Part shown: piece by piece, positions 22,484 through 29,475 of the stretch | Numbering within the stretch: position 1 is the stretch's first letter | Layout of the letters: each line of letters starts with the position of its first letter | From: JBHGXV01 sp041920505 | GTDB taxonomy: Bacteria; Bacillota; Bacilli; Brevibacillales; Brevibacillaceae | NCBI GenBank assembly: GCA_041920505.1 | Contig: JBHGXV010000032.1 | Location: 1-31,510, forward strand | Direction of reading: 5' to 3' | DNA length: 31,510 nucleotides | Translations under genes and position numbers: made by a program | Notes under the pieces: generated by a model | Databases searched by the model: none | What the model was told of the DNA's origin: nothing | The model's input: the letters and a program-made list of their open reading frames with translations, nothing else

Positions 22484-23602
22484 ATGAATCTGGCTGAAAT
22501 CCTGGTCTACACCGACATCAGGCAATTGCATCAGATCGCCGGCCACTATGGCTGCACCTGCAACCCCCATTCCAAGAACGAACTGATTACCACGCTCTTG
22601 GTCAACCTGCGAAACAGGCAGATGATCCAGGCGGAGATAGGGCGACTCGGTTCCGCCGAACTTCACTTTTTGTTGCTGTTGTTTCTTGACCGCCGCACCC
22701 GGTTTTCGTTCGAGGAACTGTTGGCCAAGGCCAGCCTGGCCCTGGAGACGTACGGGGACCGAAGCGGGGCGGAGGGGCGTGCGTTCATCGCCACGGCGCT
22801 GAAACGCGGGTGGATTTTTCCCGCCAAGAGCAGCGTGGGCGGCCAGTTCCAGGTCCCGGTGGACATCCGCGAGCCGTACCTGAAAGAGTGGCTTGGACAC
22901 TGGCAGGCGGAGGCGGGCGAAGAGGAGACCTCGCCGCTGGCTTATCGGGACGAAGGGACGGCGTTGTGCGACGACATCTGGCAGTTTTTGCAGTTTCTCT
23001 CGAAAGAGCCGGTTCCGCTTACCGCCGACGGCGGGATGTACAAGCGGTATCAATCCCAGTTGCTCAAGTTCCTGAGCGTCAAGGAAGAACCGCTCGCGGC
23101 GCAGAAGTGGCGATTCGGCTACGGATTGCACTTCGACCTGTATCCCGACCGCTTCTCGCTCTTGTACGACTATTGCTACTACCAGCGCTGGATTGAAGAG
23201 TATCCCGATCGGGTGGAACTCTCCGAGCGGGGAAGGGAACAGCTCAAACAGCCGTACAGCGACCAGACGTATCACGATCTGATCCGCTTCTGGTTGCGCC
23301 TGTACAAGCGGGCGATTCCCAACCTGCCGATGCTCGTTGTGCTGATCCCGCTTCTCGCCGGAAATGGCTGGGTCTCGCAGGAACGGTTGAAACGGACGCT
23401 GCTTGGATGGATCAAGCCGTTCTACTACGACGACGCGGAGAGCGTCCTGGTCAACCGCGTGCTGAAAATGATGGTCCACCTGGGCTTGCTGAAAGCCGGG
23501 CAGGCGAGCGACGGCGACTGGCTCTACACCGGCACCTGCGCTTGCCAGACGTGGCTTCGCCAACACAACGGATTTGCGGAAACGACGATCATGCTGAAGT
23601 GA
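22484..23602 (+). CDS. Uncharacterised protein, 372 residues
   Basis: I cannot name this family with confidence. The protein starts MNLAEILVYTDIRQLHQIA, with GAAGGG at 22471-22476 seven bases before the ATG; the frame is open upstream to 22427 but without a better site. It is soluble, helix-rich and has many Tyr and Trp residues. A segment in the middle, PVPLTADGGMYKRYQSQLLKFL, resembles the pattern seen in XPB/Ssl2-type helicase N-terminal-like domains, and the N-terminal 80 residues look like a winged-helix or SAP-like unit. No helicase motor motifs are present. It follows the ypiA terminator and precedes the IDEAL gene by 9 nt, so they are probably co-transcribed. B. subtilis has the UPF0302 gene ypiB in about this place. 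Confidence 0.7.
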   Translation: MNLAEILVYTDIRQLHQIAGHYGCTCNPHSKNELITTLLVNLRNRQMIQAEIGRLGSAELHFLLLLFLDRRTRFSFEELLAKASLALETYGDRSGAEGRAFIATALKRGWIFPAKSSVGGQFQVPVDIREPYLKEWLGHWQAEAGEEETSPLAYRDEGTALCDDIWQFLQFLSKEPVPLTADGGMYKRYQSQLLKFLSVKEEPLAAQKWRFGYGLHFDLYPDRFSLLYDYCYYQRWIEEYPDRVELSERGREQLKQPYSDQTYHDLIRFWLRLYKRAIPNLPMLVVLIPLLAGNGWVSQERLKRTLLGWIKPFYYDDAESVLVNRVLKMMVHLGLLKAGQASDGDWLYTGTCACQTWLRQHNGFAETTIMLK

Positions 23603-23611
23603 GGGATTAAG

Positions 23612-23815
23612 ATGGACAGGCCGAATGATCTTGCGTCCGACATCGTTGCCGGACTTTTGGCGGAGATCGTAATCGATGCACAATTGCGCTCGCTTCGCAA
23701 ACAAACGCTGTACCAGGAGATCGACGAGGCGCTGGAGCGGAAGAACAAGGAGCGTTTCCTCACGCTGACCAGCGAATTGCGCGACATCATCGCCTACGAA
23801 TCAGAGACGGGATAA
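23612..23815 (+). CDS. Small stand-alone IDEAL-domain protein
   Basis: The 67-residue product contains LYQEIDEALERKNKERFLTLTSEL, a clear IDEAL-domain match (the domain is named after this Ile-Asp-Glu-Ala-Leu motif). In B. subtilis YpiB an IDEAL domain lies at the C-terminus of a UPF0302 domain at the equivalent locus. Here the small protein stands alone, preceded by an unrelated larger protein. The start at 23612 follows GAGGG. The biochemical role of IDEAL domains is not settled; protein-protein interaction is the usual guess. Confidence 0.8.
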   Translation: MDRPNDLASDIVAGLLAEIVIDAQLRSLRKQTLYQEIDEALERKNKERFLTLTSELRDIIAYESETG

Positions 23816-23879
23816 TTGCCAGCGGCTGTGGATCATGGTAAGCTATCTTCCAGATTCCACACACAAAGAGGCGATTGGT

Positions 23880-24299
23880 ATGCAATGGACAATCGAGGAA
23901 CTGAACGGATGGGAGGGGCTGCGGCCGTATGTGGACACCGCGCTCTTCCCTCTTTATATGTACAGACAGGATCTGTCCATCCCTGACAATGTGAAACGGA
24001 TGACCTACCTGAGCAACCTGGCCGTGGCGATCGAACGGCGGCTGACGGGCAGGGTGCTTTTGTTCCCGCTGTCGTATCACGTGGACGGATCGGGGCTGAC
24101 GGGACTGCCCGACCGGTTCGCGTTTACCTTCCTGTTGCGCTTCAGCGGCGACGACTGGCGGCTCGTTGCTAACGAGGCGCGCGGTGTGGTGCGCACGCTT
24201 ACCGCAGGCGACGAGGACCTGGACTCGGACCTTCGATTCCAGGTGACCGCTGACGTGTTCTATGAAGAGATTCTCAAGACGTGGCAATCCCATCGTTAG
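23880..24299 (+). CDS. ypiF: YpiF / DUF2487 family protein
   Basis: This 139-residue protein of unknown function matches the YpiF (DUF2487) family by its N-terminal WTIEELNGWEGLRPYVDTALFPL segment, the VLLFPLSYHV strand and its position directly upstream of qcrA, as in B. subtilis. The start at 23880 (MQWTIEEL) follows AAGAGG; an upstream ATG at 23835 lacks a ribosome binding site. No signal peptide or membrane span is seen. About 210 nt with a promoter and half-site cluster separate it from qcrA. Confidence 0.8.
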   Translation: MQWTIEELNGWEGLRPYVDTALFPLYMYRQDLSIPDNVKRMTYLSNLAVAIERRLTGRVLLFPLSYHVDGSGLTGLPDRFAFTFLLRFSGDDWRLVANEARGVVRTLTAGDEDLDSDLRFQVTADVFYEEILKTWQSHR

Positions 24300-24339
24300 G
24301 TGGAAACAAGACGGGCATACTAGAGGCGTGTCCGCAGAT

Positions 24340-24411
24340 TTGACAAAATGTCAACAATTCGTCTGTTGTCACCGGTGGCGGCCATAGGTTGTCAGTTGGA
24401 CATTCTTGACA
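24340..24411 (+). promoter_or_regulatory. Cluster of TGTCA/TGACA half-sites upstream of qcrA
   Basis: A 15-bp perfect palindrome TTGACA-AAA-TGTCAA lies at 24340-24354. Further TGTCA half-sites start at 24367 and 24390, and TGACA at 24407 is part of the promoter -35. Five half-sites in 72 bp immediately upstream of the qcr promoter suggest binding of a regulator. They do not match the ResD, Fnr, Rex or Spo0A sites as I know them. Confidence 0.45.
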
Positions 24412-24434
24412 TCTAAATAGGCGTTAGCTATGAT
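24406..24434 (+). promoter_or_regulatory. qcrABC promoter (sigma-A type)
   Basis: TTGACA (24406-24411), a 17-nt spacer and TATGAT (24429-24434), eleven of twelve consensus bases. The start would be near 24441, about 68 nt before qcrA. Confidence 0.82.
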
Positions 24435-24508
24435 TGGTTTGACTTGGTATCACGATGTGTATGCGGCATTCTTCGTTGCGCCATTCTACAGGATAAGGAG
24501 GGAAAGGA

Positions 24509-25033
24509 ATGAGTGAAAGTGGTAAACAGGAAATTTCCAGACGCACATTTTTGAACTACGCTCTGATGGGGACTGGCGGTTTCCTAGCTGCAGGGATGAT
24601 CACACCGATGATTCGCTTTGCGATCGATCCGATGCTGAAGGCTTCAGCCGGTGGAGATAAAGTGGCGGTAGGAAACGTTGACGAGTTTGGGCCGGAACCG
24701 AAACGCGTCGACTTCAAGGTGAAAACCAAGGACGGCTGGTACCAGTCGGAGTCGACGATGTCCGCGTGGATCAGAAAGCTGGAAGACGGCTCGATTCTTG
24801 CGCTGTCCCCCATCTGTAAGCACTTGGGCTGTACGGTGGACTGGAACACCAGCCCGGAGCATCCGAACCAGTACTTCTGTCCGTGCCACTTCGGGCGCTA
24901 CGATATTAACGGCGCACACATCCTCAACACGCCCCCGTTGAAATCGCTCGACGAGTATGAGACGGAGGTCAAGGACGGAAAGCTGTATCTGGGGAAAATC
25001 AAACCCAACAACCGACCGGGGGTGAACGGGTAG
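24509..25033 (+). CDS. qcrA: Menaquinol:cytochrome c reductase Rieske iron-sulfur subunit
   Basis: QcrA carries the Rieske 2Fe-2S centre that takes electrons from menaquinol in the b6c complex. The 174-residue protein has an N-terminal twin-arginine-type sequence (SRRTFLNYALMGTGGF) with the membrane anchor. The cluster ligands are in CKHLGC (Cys103, His105, Cys108) and CPCH (Cys124, Cys126, His127); in each box one Cys-His pair binds the cluster and the extra Cys forms the usual disulfide. AAGGAGG precedes the ATG. The qcrB start codon follows its stop with no gap. It is expressed from the strong promoter at 24406. Confidence 0.96.
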   Translation: MSESGKQEISRRTFLNYALMGTGGFLAAGMITPMIRFAIDPMLKASAGGDKVAVGNVDEFGPEPKRVDFKVKTKDGWYQSESTMSAWIRKLEDGSILALSPICKHLGCTVDWNTSPEHPNQYFCPCHFGRYDINGAHILNTPPLKSLDEYETEVKDGKLYLGKIKPNNRPGVNG

Positions 25034-25705
25034 ATGTTGCAAAAGATGTACGATTGGGTGGACGAGCGCCTGAACATCACTCCGATGTGGCGTGATGTGG
25101 CCGACCACGAAGTACCGGAGCACGTGAACCCGGCTCATCATTTCTCCGCGTTCGTGTACTGCTTCGGAGGATTGACGTTCTTCATTACTGTTATTCAAGT
25201 TTTGTCTGGGATGTTCTTGACGATGTACTATGTTCCGGACATTAACAACGCCTACGAATCTGTCAAATACCTGCAAAGTGAAGTGGCGTTCGGAACCATC
25301 GTCCGCGGCATGCACCACTGGGGAGCCAGTCTGGTGATTGTGATGATGTTCCTGCACACCCTGCGGGTCTTCTTCACCGGCGCGTACAAGGCACCGCGCG
25401 AATTGAACTGGGTCGTCGGGATGCTCGTCTTTTTCGTCATGCTCGGTTTGGGCTTCACCGGCTACCTGCTGCCTTGGGACAACAAAGCGTACTTCGCGAC
25501 GAAGGTAGGGCTGCAGATCGCTGATACCGTTCCATTGATCGGTCCTTACGCGAAGTCCCTGTTGATGGGCGGCGACATTGTCGGCGCGCAAACGCTGGCG
25601 CGGTTCTTCGCGATCCACGTGTTTTTCCTGCCGGCTCTTCTCTTCGCCCTCTTGGGAGCGCACTTTGTGATGATTCGCAGACAAGGGATTTCCGGCCCGC
25701 TATGA
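25034..25705 (+). CDS. qcrB: Menaquinol:cytochrome c reductase cytochrome b subunit
   Basis: QcrB is the cytochrome b6-type membrane subunit that binds two b hemes and menaquinone. The 223-residue protein starts MLQKMYDWVDERLNITP and closely resembles B. subtilis QcrB throughout. It has four hydrophobic spans with heme-ligand histidines in the AHHFSAF/GMHHWGASLVIVMMFLHTLR and FFAIHVFFLPALL regions, and GYLLPWDNKAYFATKV between spans. Cys43 (FVYCFGG), which carries the covalently bound extra heme in the Bacillus enzyme, is conserved. The ATG directly abuts the qcrA stop. Confidence 0.96.
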   Translation: MLQKMYDWVDERLNITPMWRDVADHEVPEHVNPAHHFSAFVYCFGGLTFFITVIQVLSGMFLTMYYVPDINNAYESVKYLQSEVAFGTIVRGMHHWGASLVIVMMFLHTLRVFFTGAYKAPRELNWVVGMLVFFVMLGLGFTGYLLPWDNKAYFATKVGLQIADTVPLIGPYAKSLLMGGDIVGAQTLARFFAIHVFFLPALLFALLGAHFVMIRRQGISGPL

Positions 25706-25736
25706 TGTAGTCTTCGACCAATAAGGAGGAATTGGC

Positions 25737-26516
25737 ATGGCAAGACATGACAAAGATGCTACCTTCGTCGGAGACTCTCGGGTACCGGCGAAGCGCATCC
25801 CCAATATCGCGCCGTCCTACTCTGACTTTCCGGGAAAAACGGAGCCGTTTTATCCGAACTTCCTGCTGAAAGAGTGGATGGTCGGCGCCGTCTGTTTGGT
25901 AGGTTTTCTGGTACTGACGGTTTCTGCCCCGCCGGAGTTGACGGGCAAGGCGAATCCGAACGATACCTCGTTCGTGCCGTTGCCTGACTGGTACTTCCTG
26001 TTCCTGTACCAGTTGCTCAAGTTTCCGTGGGCGTCCGGCGACTGGGTCGTCCTCGGAACCGTGGTGTTTCCGGCGGTCGCCTTCGGCGCGCTTTTGCTCG
26101 CTCCGTGGCTGGATCGCGGCAAGGAACGCCGGGCCTTCCGCAGGCCGATCGCGAGCGGTCTGATGCTGCTCTCGCTTGTCGGGATCTTTTACCTGACCTG
26201 GGCGGCGATGGACGAGCACAACCGCAATCACGCCAGCAACCATGGCGGCGGAGCGGGCGGTGCGCCGGTGGCGGCTGACCCGAACTTCAAGGCGAGTGAA
26301 CTGTGGACGGCGCAAGCCAGTTGCAAAGGGTGCCACGGCGCCAACATGGAGGGCCAGATGGGTCCCAATCTGCAAAAGATCGGCAGCAAGTACAATGCTG
26401 AAGAGATCGCGGGCATCATCAAAAACGGGAAACCCCCGGGGATGCCTGGCGGGATGTTCAAAGGCAGCGACGAAGATCTGAAAAAACTTGCCGAATGGAT
26501 GGCAAGCCTGAAATAA
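25737..26516 (+). CDS. qcrC: Menaquinol:cytochrome c reductase subunit IV-cytochrome c fusion
   Basis: QcrC in Bacillales fuses a subunit IV-like membrane part to a C-terminal cytochrome c domain. The 259-residue protein has three hydrophobic spans (about 47-65, 100-122 and 138-156) and the PDWYFLFLYQLLKFP motif of subunit IV. A Gly/Ala/His-rich linker follows, then a c-type heme site CKGCH at residues 196-200 and a methionine-rich GMPGGMFKG stretch that should supply the axial methionine. AAGGAGGA precedes the ATG. It ends the qcr operon before a terminator at 26526. Confidence 0.96.
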   Translation: MARHDKDATFVGDSRVPAKRIPNIAPSYSDFPGKTEPFYPNFLLKEWMVGAVCLVGFLVLTVSAPPELTGKANPNDTSFVPLPDWYFLFLYQLLKFPWASGDWVVLGTVVFPAVAFGALLLAPWLDRGKERRAFRRPIASGLMLLSLVGIFYLTWAAMDEHNRNHASNHGGGAGGAPVAADPNFKASELWTAQASCKGCHGANMEGQMGPNLQKIGSKYNAEEIAGIIKNGKPPGMPGGMFKGSDEDLKKLAEWMASLK

Positions 26517-26525
26517 CCGGATAGA

Positions 26526-26562
26526 GGAAAGCTGGCTGAACCCTCGGTCAGCTTTTCCTTTT
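26526..26562 (+). terminator. Terminator after qcrC
   Basis: GGAAAGCTG (26526-26534) pairs with CAGCTTTTCC (26549-26558) with one bulged T, around a 14-nt loop that can itself form GCTGA/TCAGC pairs. TTTT follows. Confidence 0.65.
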
Positions 26563-26616
26563 CGTGACGACGAAGAAACTCTGCTGTTTGTGAGGCTATT
26601 ATGGGAGACGATACGG

Positions 26617-27216
26617 ATGAGATGGATGTGGGAGTGGTTTTTGGGGTCCCTGGGAAAGTCCTGGTTTTTATGGTCACTGCTTGTCGTCAACTTTCTGGGG
26701 ACGATTTACGGCTTCATCTGGTACGCCAACCAGCTCGCGGAGACGCCGCCTTTTTTGCGCATCTTCGTGCCGGACAGTCCGACGGGAAGCGGCCTGTTTA
26801 CGCTTGTGCTGGCCACCTACTTGCTCGGACGGCATATCCCTGTGCTGGAGGCGCTGGCCGGGATTACCAATTTTAAGTACGGGGTATGGGCAGTAGCGGT
26901 GATCGTAAGCGGTTGGGCGCTGGGCGGAGAAGTGCACTGGCAGCAGATCATGCTGATCGTCTCCCACGCCGGCATGGCTGTCGAATCGGTGCTCTACACC
27001 CGTTTTTACAGGCTGAGCTGGATTGCGGTGGGCATCGCTTCGTTGTGGACGCTGAACAACGACTTCCTCGACTATGTGATGAACACTCACCCGTATCTTT
27101 CCGATGTCCTGGTGCCGTATACGGGGATTGTCGGTCTGTGCACCGTGGTGCTCAGCCTGTTGTCGATCACCCTGATCTGGTACCTGAACAGCAAACACAC
27201 CAGAAACCTGGTCTAA
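26617..27216 (+). CDS. ypjA: YpjA / DUF1405 family membrane protein
   Basis: This 199-residue polytopic membrane protein has about six to seven hydrophobic spans, starting MRWMWEWFLGSLGKSWFLWS, with the IYGFIWYANQL, SPTGSGLF and NDFLDYVMNTHPYL segments typical of the DUF1405 (YpjA) family. Function is unknown. The start at 26617 has GGGAG at 26603-26607; a GTG at 26590 is in frame but lacks a site. It follows the qcr terminator, and its position between qcrC and ypjB matches B. subtilis. Confidence 0.85.
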   Translation: MRWMWEWFLGSLGKSWFLWSLLVVNFLGTIYGFIWYANQLAETPPFLRIFVPDSPTGSGLFTLVLATYLLGRHIPVLEALAGITNFKYGVWAVAVIVSGWALGGEVHWQQIMLIVSHAGMAVESVLYTRFYRLSWIAVGIASLWTLNNDFLDYVMNTHPYLSDVLVPYTGIVGLCTVVLSLLSITLIWYLNSKHTRNLV

Positions 27217-27222
27217 TCTTGT

Positions 27223-27264
27223 CCTCCTTCCCATAGGTTGTACTAGTGGGAAAGGAGGTTTTTT
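27223..27264 (+). terminator. Terminator-like hairpin that contains the ypjB ribosome binding site
   Basis: CCTCCTTCCC (27223-27232) pairs with GGGAAAGGAGG (27248-27258), one bulged A, around a 15-nt loop, and is followed by six T (27259-27264). The 3' arm is the ypjB Shine-Dalgarno sequence (AAAGGAGG), and the TTG start codon follows at 27268. The structure could terminate ypjA transcripts or block ypjB translation. Confidence 0.6.
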
Positions 27265-27267
27265 ACG

Positions 27268-28083
27268 TTGAGAAAAAGCACCAGAATTCTGCTCGTCTTG
27301 CTCGTTACTGGCCTCTTGCTGGCTTGGCCCATCAGCTATTTCTTTACCAAGTTGGAAAAACCGCAGGGAGGAGAGCACCTCGCGGAATTAGATAAGCTTG
27401 CCGACGAATTGCTGACGTTGACGATGAAAGGTGACGTGGAAGCGGCGCGAATCCGCGTCGCCAAGCTGGCCGCGACGTTACCCAACCAGACATTTCCCGT
27501 AACGATTCGGCTGGAAAGTCTGCACGCGGTCACGCAGTCGATCCTGGCGGCGAAGCAGGCGTTTGCCTCTTCCAAATCGAGCGAGGAAAAACTATTATGG
27601 CACGCCACGCAGGTGCGGGTGGCGATCGATGCCCTAAGCCACGCCCACCAGCCGATGTGGCGAAACTACTATACATCCTACGCCAACCAGATGCAGCACT
27701 TGCTGGAAGCGGCCGTGGAGCGGAACGTGACTGATTTTCGCTCTCAGTTTGAGGAGAACTACTGGCTGTACCTGGCGATCCGGCCGGCGATGGGCATCCA
27801 GTTGAGGGAAGAGGAGATGGAAGCGATCAGCGCGGCGTATGACCTGATCGTCAAGGAGGTGCGCAAGGATTCCCCAGATTGGCAGTTGATCCGGGAGGCG
27901 CTGCGCGATCTTAATGCGACGACACAGGAGGTGTTTGTCGGCAAAGAAAAGACGGTGTTGGGCCGACTGGTGGGCCAGGAGTCGCCGGTTATGCTGATCG
28001 TGACCGTGGCTGCGGCCGTGACGTTGACGCTGACGTATGTCGCCTGGAAAAAGTACGTCGCCGAACAGGAGAATCTGGTGTAA
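27268..28083 (+). CDS. ypjB: Sporulation-type membrane protein YpjB
   Basis: This 271-residue YpjB-family protein is annotated in Bacillus as sporulation related; its biochemical role is unknown. It has an N-terminal hydrophobic signal/anchor (ILLVLLVTGLLLAWPISYFF), a long helical extracytoplasmic domain (about residues 35-230), and a C-terminal span (about 243-262, MLIVTVAAAVTLTLTYVAW). It starts with TTG at 27268, chosen because AAAGGAGG lies at 27251-27258 and no ATG is suitably placed. That site is inside a hairpin, so translation may be controlled. A hairpin shared with the convergent YitT gene follows. Confidence 0.83.
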   Translation: MRKSTRILLVLLVTGLLLAWPISYFFTKLEKPQGGEHLAELDKLADELLTLTMKGDVEAARIRVAKLAATLPNQTFPVTIRLESLHAVTQSILAAKQAFASSKSSEEKLLWHATQVRVAIDALSHAHQPMWRNYYTSYANQMQHLLEAAVERNVTDFRSQFEENYWLYLAIRPAMGIQLREEEMEAISAAYDLIVKEVRKDSPDWQLIREALRDLNATTQEVFVGKEKTVLGRLVGQESPVMLIVTVAAAVTLTLTYVAWKKYVAEQENLV

Positions 28084-28090
28084 GACAACA

Positions 28091-28114
28091 GCCCGGCAAA
28101 ACGTCCGGGCTTTT
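28091..28114. terminator. Terminator between convergent ypjB and the YitT gene
   Basis: GCCCGG (28091-28096) pairs with CCGGGC (28105-28110) around CAAAACGT, followed by TTTTATT on the plus strand. The minus-strand gene ends inside it (28113), so it mainly serves ypjB and only weakly the minus strand, where no T run follows. Confidence 0.65.
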
Positions 28115-28973
28115 ATTCGTGCAACGGCTGTTTGTTCTCATCCAGGGTGAAGCCTTCGCCCAGCACTTCGTGCACGTCGTTGACGATGACGAACGCGTGC
28201 GGGTCGATCTCCTGTACGATCCCTTTCACCCGGGTCACCTCGTTGCGGCTGACCACGCAGTACACCACTTGCTTGTCCATGCCGGAAAAGGCGCCTTTGC
28301 CGCTGAGCAGTGTCACGCCGCGCCCCAGCGTGAGGATCTCGTTGGCGATTTGTTGCGGGGTGTCAGAGATGATCGTCAGCGCCTTGCCGGCGTATGCGCC
28401 GTCCTGGAAGAAGTCAATGACGCGGGCGGCGATGAAGACGGCCACCAGCGTGTACATCGCGTTTTCCAGGCTGAGGTAGACGAGCGACGCGCCGATGACC
28501 AGCATATCGGCGAAGAACAGCGTGCGGCCGATGCTTATGCCGAAGTATTTGTTCAGCACACGGGCAATGATGTCAACGCCCCCTGTCGTGCCGCCGTAGC
28601 GGAAAATGACACCCAGCCCGGCTCCGACCACCACCCCGGCGTACAGCGCGGCAAGCAGGGTGTCCTTGATCGGATGCGGCGTGAGCAAGGCGGCGAACAG
28701 GGACAAAAACGCGGACAGGGACAAGGTGCCGATGATCGTATAAATGAAAGCGGTGCGCCCGAGCACCTTCCAGCCGAGGAAAAACAGCGGGACATTCAAC
28801 GACAGGTAGACAAGCCCCTGGTCAATCTGCGGAAACATCAGCTTGAGGATGATGCTGATCCCGGTGATGCCGCCTTCGGCCAGGTGATTGGGGATGTTGA
28901 AGGCGTTGATGCCGAACCCCATGATCGCCGAGCCGACGATGATCGCCAGGATGCTTTTGATGCGCAGTTTCAT
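28113..28973 (-). CDS. YitT-family membrane protein
   Basis: This 286-residue protein of the YitT/DUF161 family has five to six membrane spans in the first 200 residues (IKSILAIIVGSAIMGFGINAF, GLVYLSLNVPLFFLGW, FIYTIIGTLSLSAFLSLFAALL and others). The conserved FNIPNHLAEGGITGISIIL and FRYGGTTGGVDIIARVL motifs are present, followed by a C-terminal DUF2179 domain with the ARGVTLL-like GRGVTLLSGKG and VVYCVVSRNEV. The substrate is unknown. The start at 28973 follows AGGAGAGGTGA; an upstream ATG at 29009 falls in the promoter. It is the only minus-strand gene in the window, with its own promoter. B. subtilis has a related gene (ypjC) at the same locus. Confidence 0.88.
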   Translation of the reverse strand: MKLRIKSILAIIVGSAIMGFGINAFNIPNHLAEGGITGISIILKLMFPQIDQGLVYLSLNVPLFFLGWKVLGRTAFIYTIIGTLSLSAFLSLFAALLTPHPIKDTLLAALYAGVVVGAGLGVIFRYGGTTGGVDIIARVLNKYFGISIGRTLFFADMLVIGASLVYLSLENAMYTLVAVFIAARVIDFFQDGAYAGKALTIISDTPQQIANEILTLGRGVTLLSGKGAFSGMDKQVVYCVVSRNEVTRVKGIVQEIDPHAFVIVNDVHEVLGEGFTLDENKQPLHE

Positions 28974-29007
28974 GTTCACCTCTCCTCTTCTCTTGGTTAC
29001 CAGAGCC

Positions 29008-29037
29008 ATTATAATTGACGTTTTTCGCCTTGTCCAA
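29008..29037 (-). promoter_or_regulatory. Promoter of the YitT-family gene
   Basis: Read on the minus strand: TTGGAC (29037-29032), an 18-nt spacer and a perfect TATAAT (29013-29008). The start would be near 29001, about 28 nt before the start codon. Confidence 0.7.
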
Positions 29038-29050
29038 TCTGTGATACACT
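29022..29050 (+). promoter_or_regulatory. Weak candidate promoter for the mazG-dapB-mgsA-bsh genes
   Basis: TACACT (29045-29050) with TG one base upstream (TGaTACACT) is an extended -10; the -35 TTTTCG (29022-29027), 17 nt away, is poor. It would overlap the divergent YitT promoter. Confidence 0.35.
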
Positions 29051-29124
29051 TTTAGGGGTACTACGGATTTGGCAAACAGCGCCTTTTTGCGTTAGGATGA
29101 AAGCAACGGAGGGAGGATACACCG

Positions 29125-29469
29125 ATGGCGGAAGCCAAGACACTCAAACAGATCCAACAGGAAGTGGACGATTACATCTCGCAATTCAAGGAGGGGTATT
29201 TCTCCCCGTTGGCGATGATGGCCCGGATGACGGAAGAGGTCGGGGAACTGGCCCGCGAGATCAACCACTACTACGGAGAAAAGCCGAAGAAGCGCGACGA
29301 AGCGGAAAAGACGATTGACGAAGAACTGGGAGACGTCTTTTTTATCGTTTTGTGCTTCGCCAACTCGCTTGGCATCGATTTAGAGGAAGCGTTTGACCGG
29401 ATCATGCACAAATTCAACACCCGCGACAAGGATCGCTGGACGCGGATAGAAAAGCAAACAGAGGAGTAG
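29125..29469 (+). CDS. MazG-like nucleotide pyrophosphohydrolase, YpjD type
   Basis: This 114-residue all-alpha NTP pyrophosphatase has the MazG-fold metal-binding pattern: EEVGELAREI (ExxE-type) followed after about 30 residues by DEELGDVFFIV (E-x-x-D). It corresponds in size and place to B. subtilis ypjD, upstream of dapB. The substrate is not deducible; such small MazG-like enzymes usually hydrolyse (d)NTPs as house-cleaning. GGAGGGAGG lies just upstream of the ATG. The dapB frame begins right after its stop. Confidence 0.9.
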   Translation: MAEAKTLKQIQQEVDDYISQFKEGYFSPLAMMARMTEEVGELAREINHYYGEKPKKRDEAEKTIDEELGDVFFIVLCFANSLGIDLEEAFDRIMHKFNTRDKDRWTRIEKQTEE

Positions 29470-29475
29470 ATGCAG

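Noticed and set aside
28119..29018. 299-codon plus-strand frame opposite the YitT gene
   Set aside because: The minus strand encodes a clear membrane protein with promoter and ribosome binding site; the plus frame is Asp/Gln/His-rich antisense.
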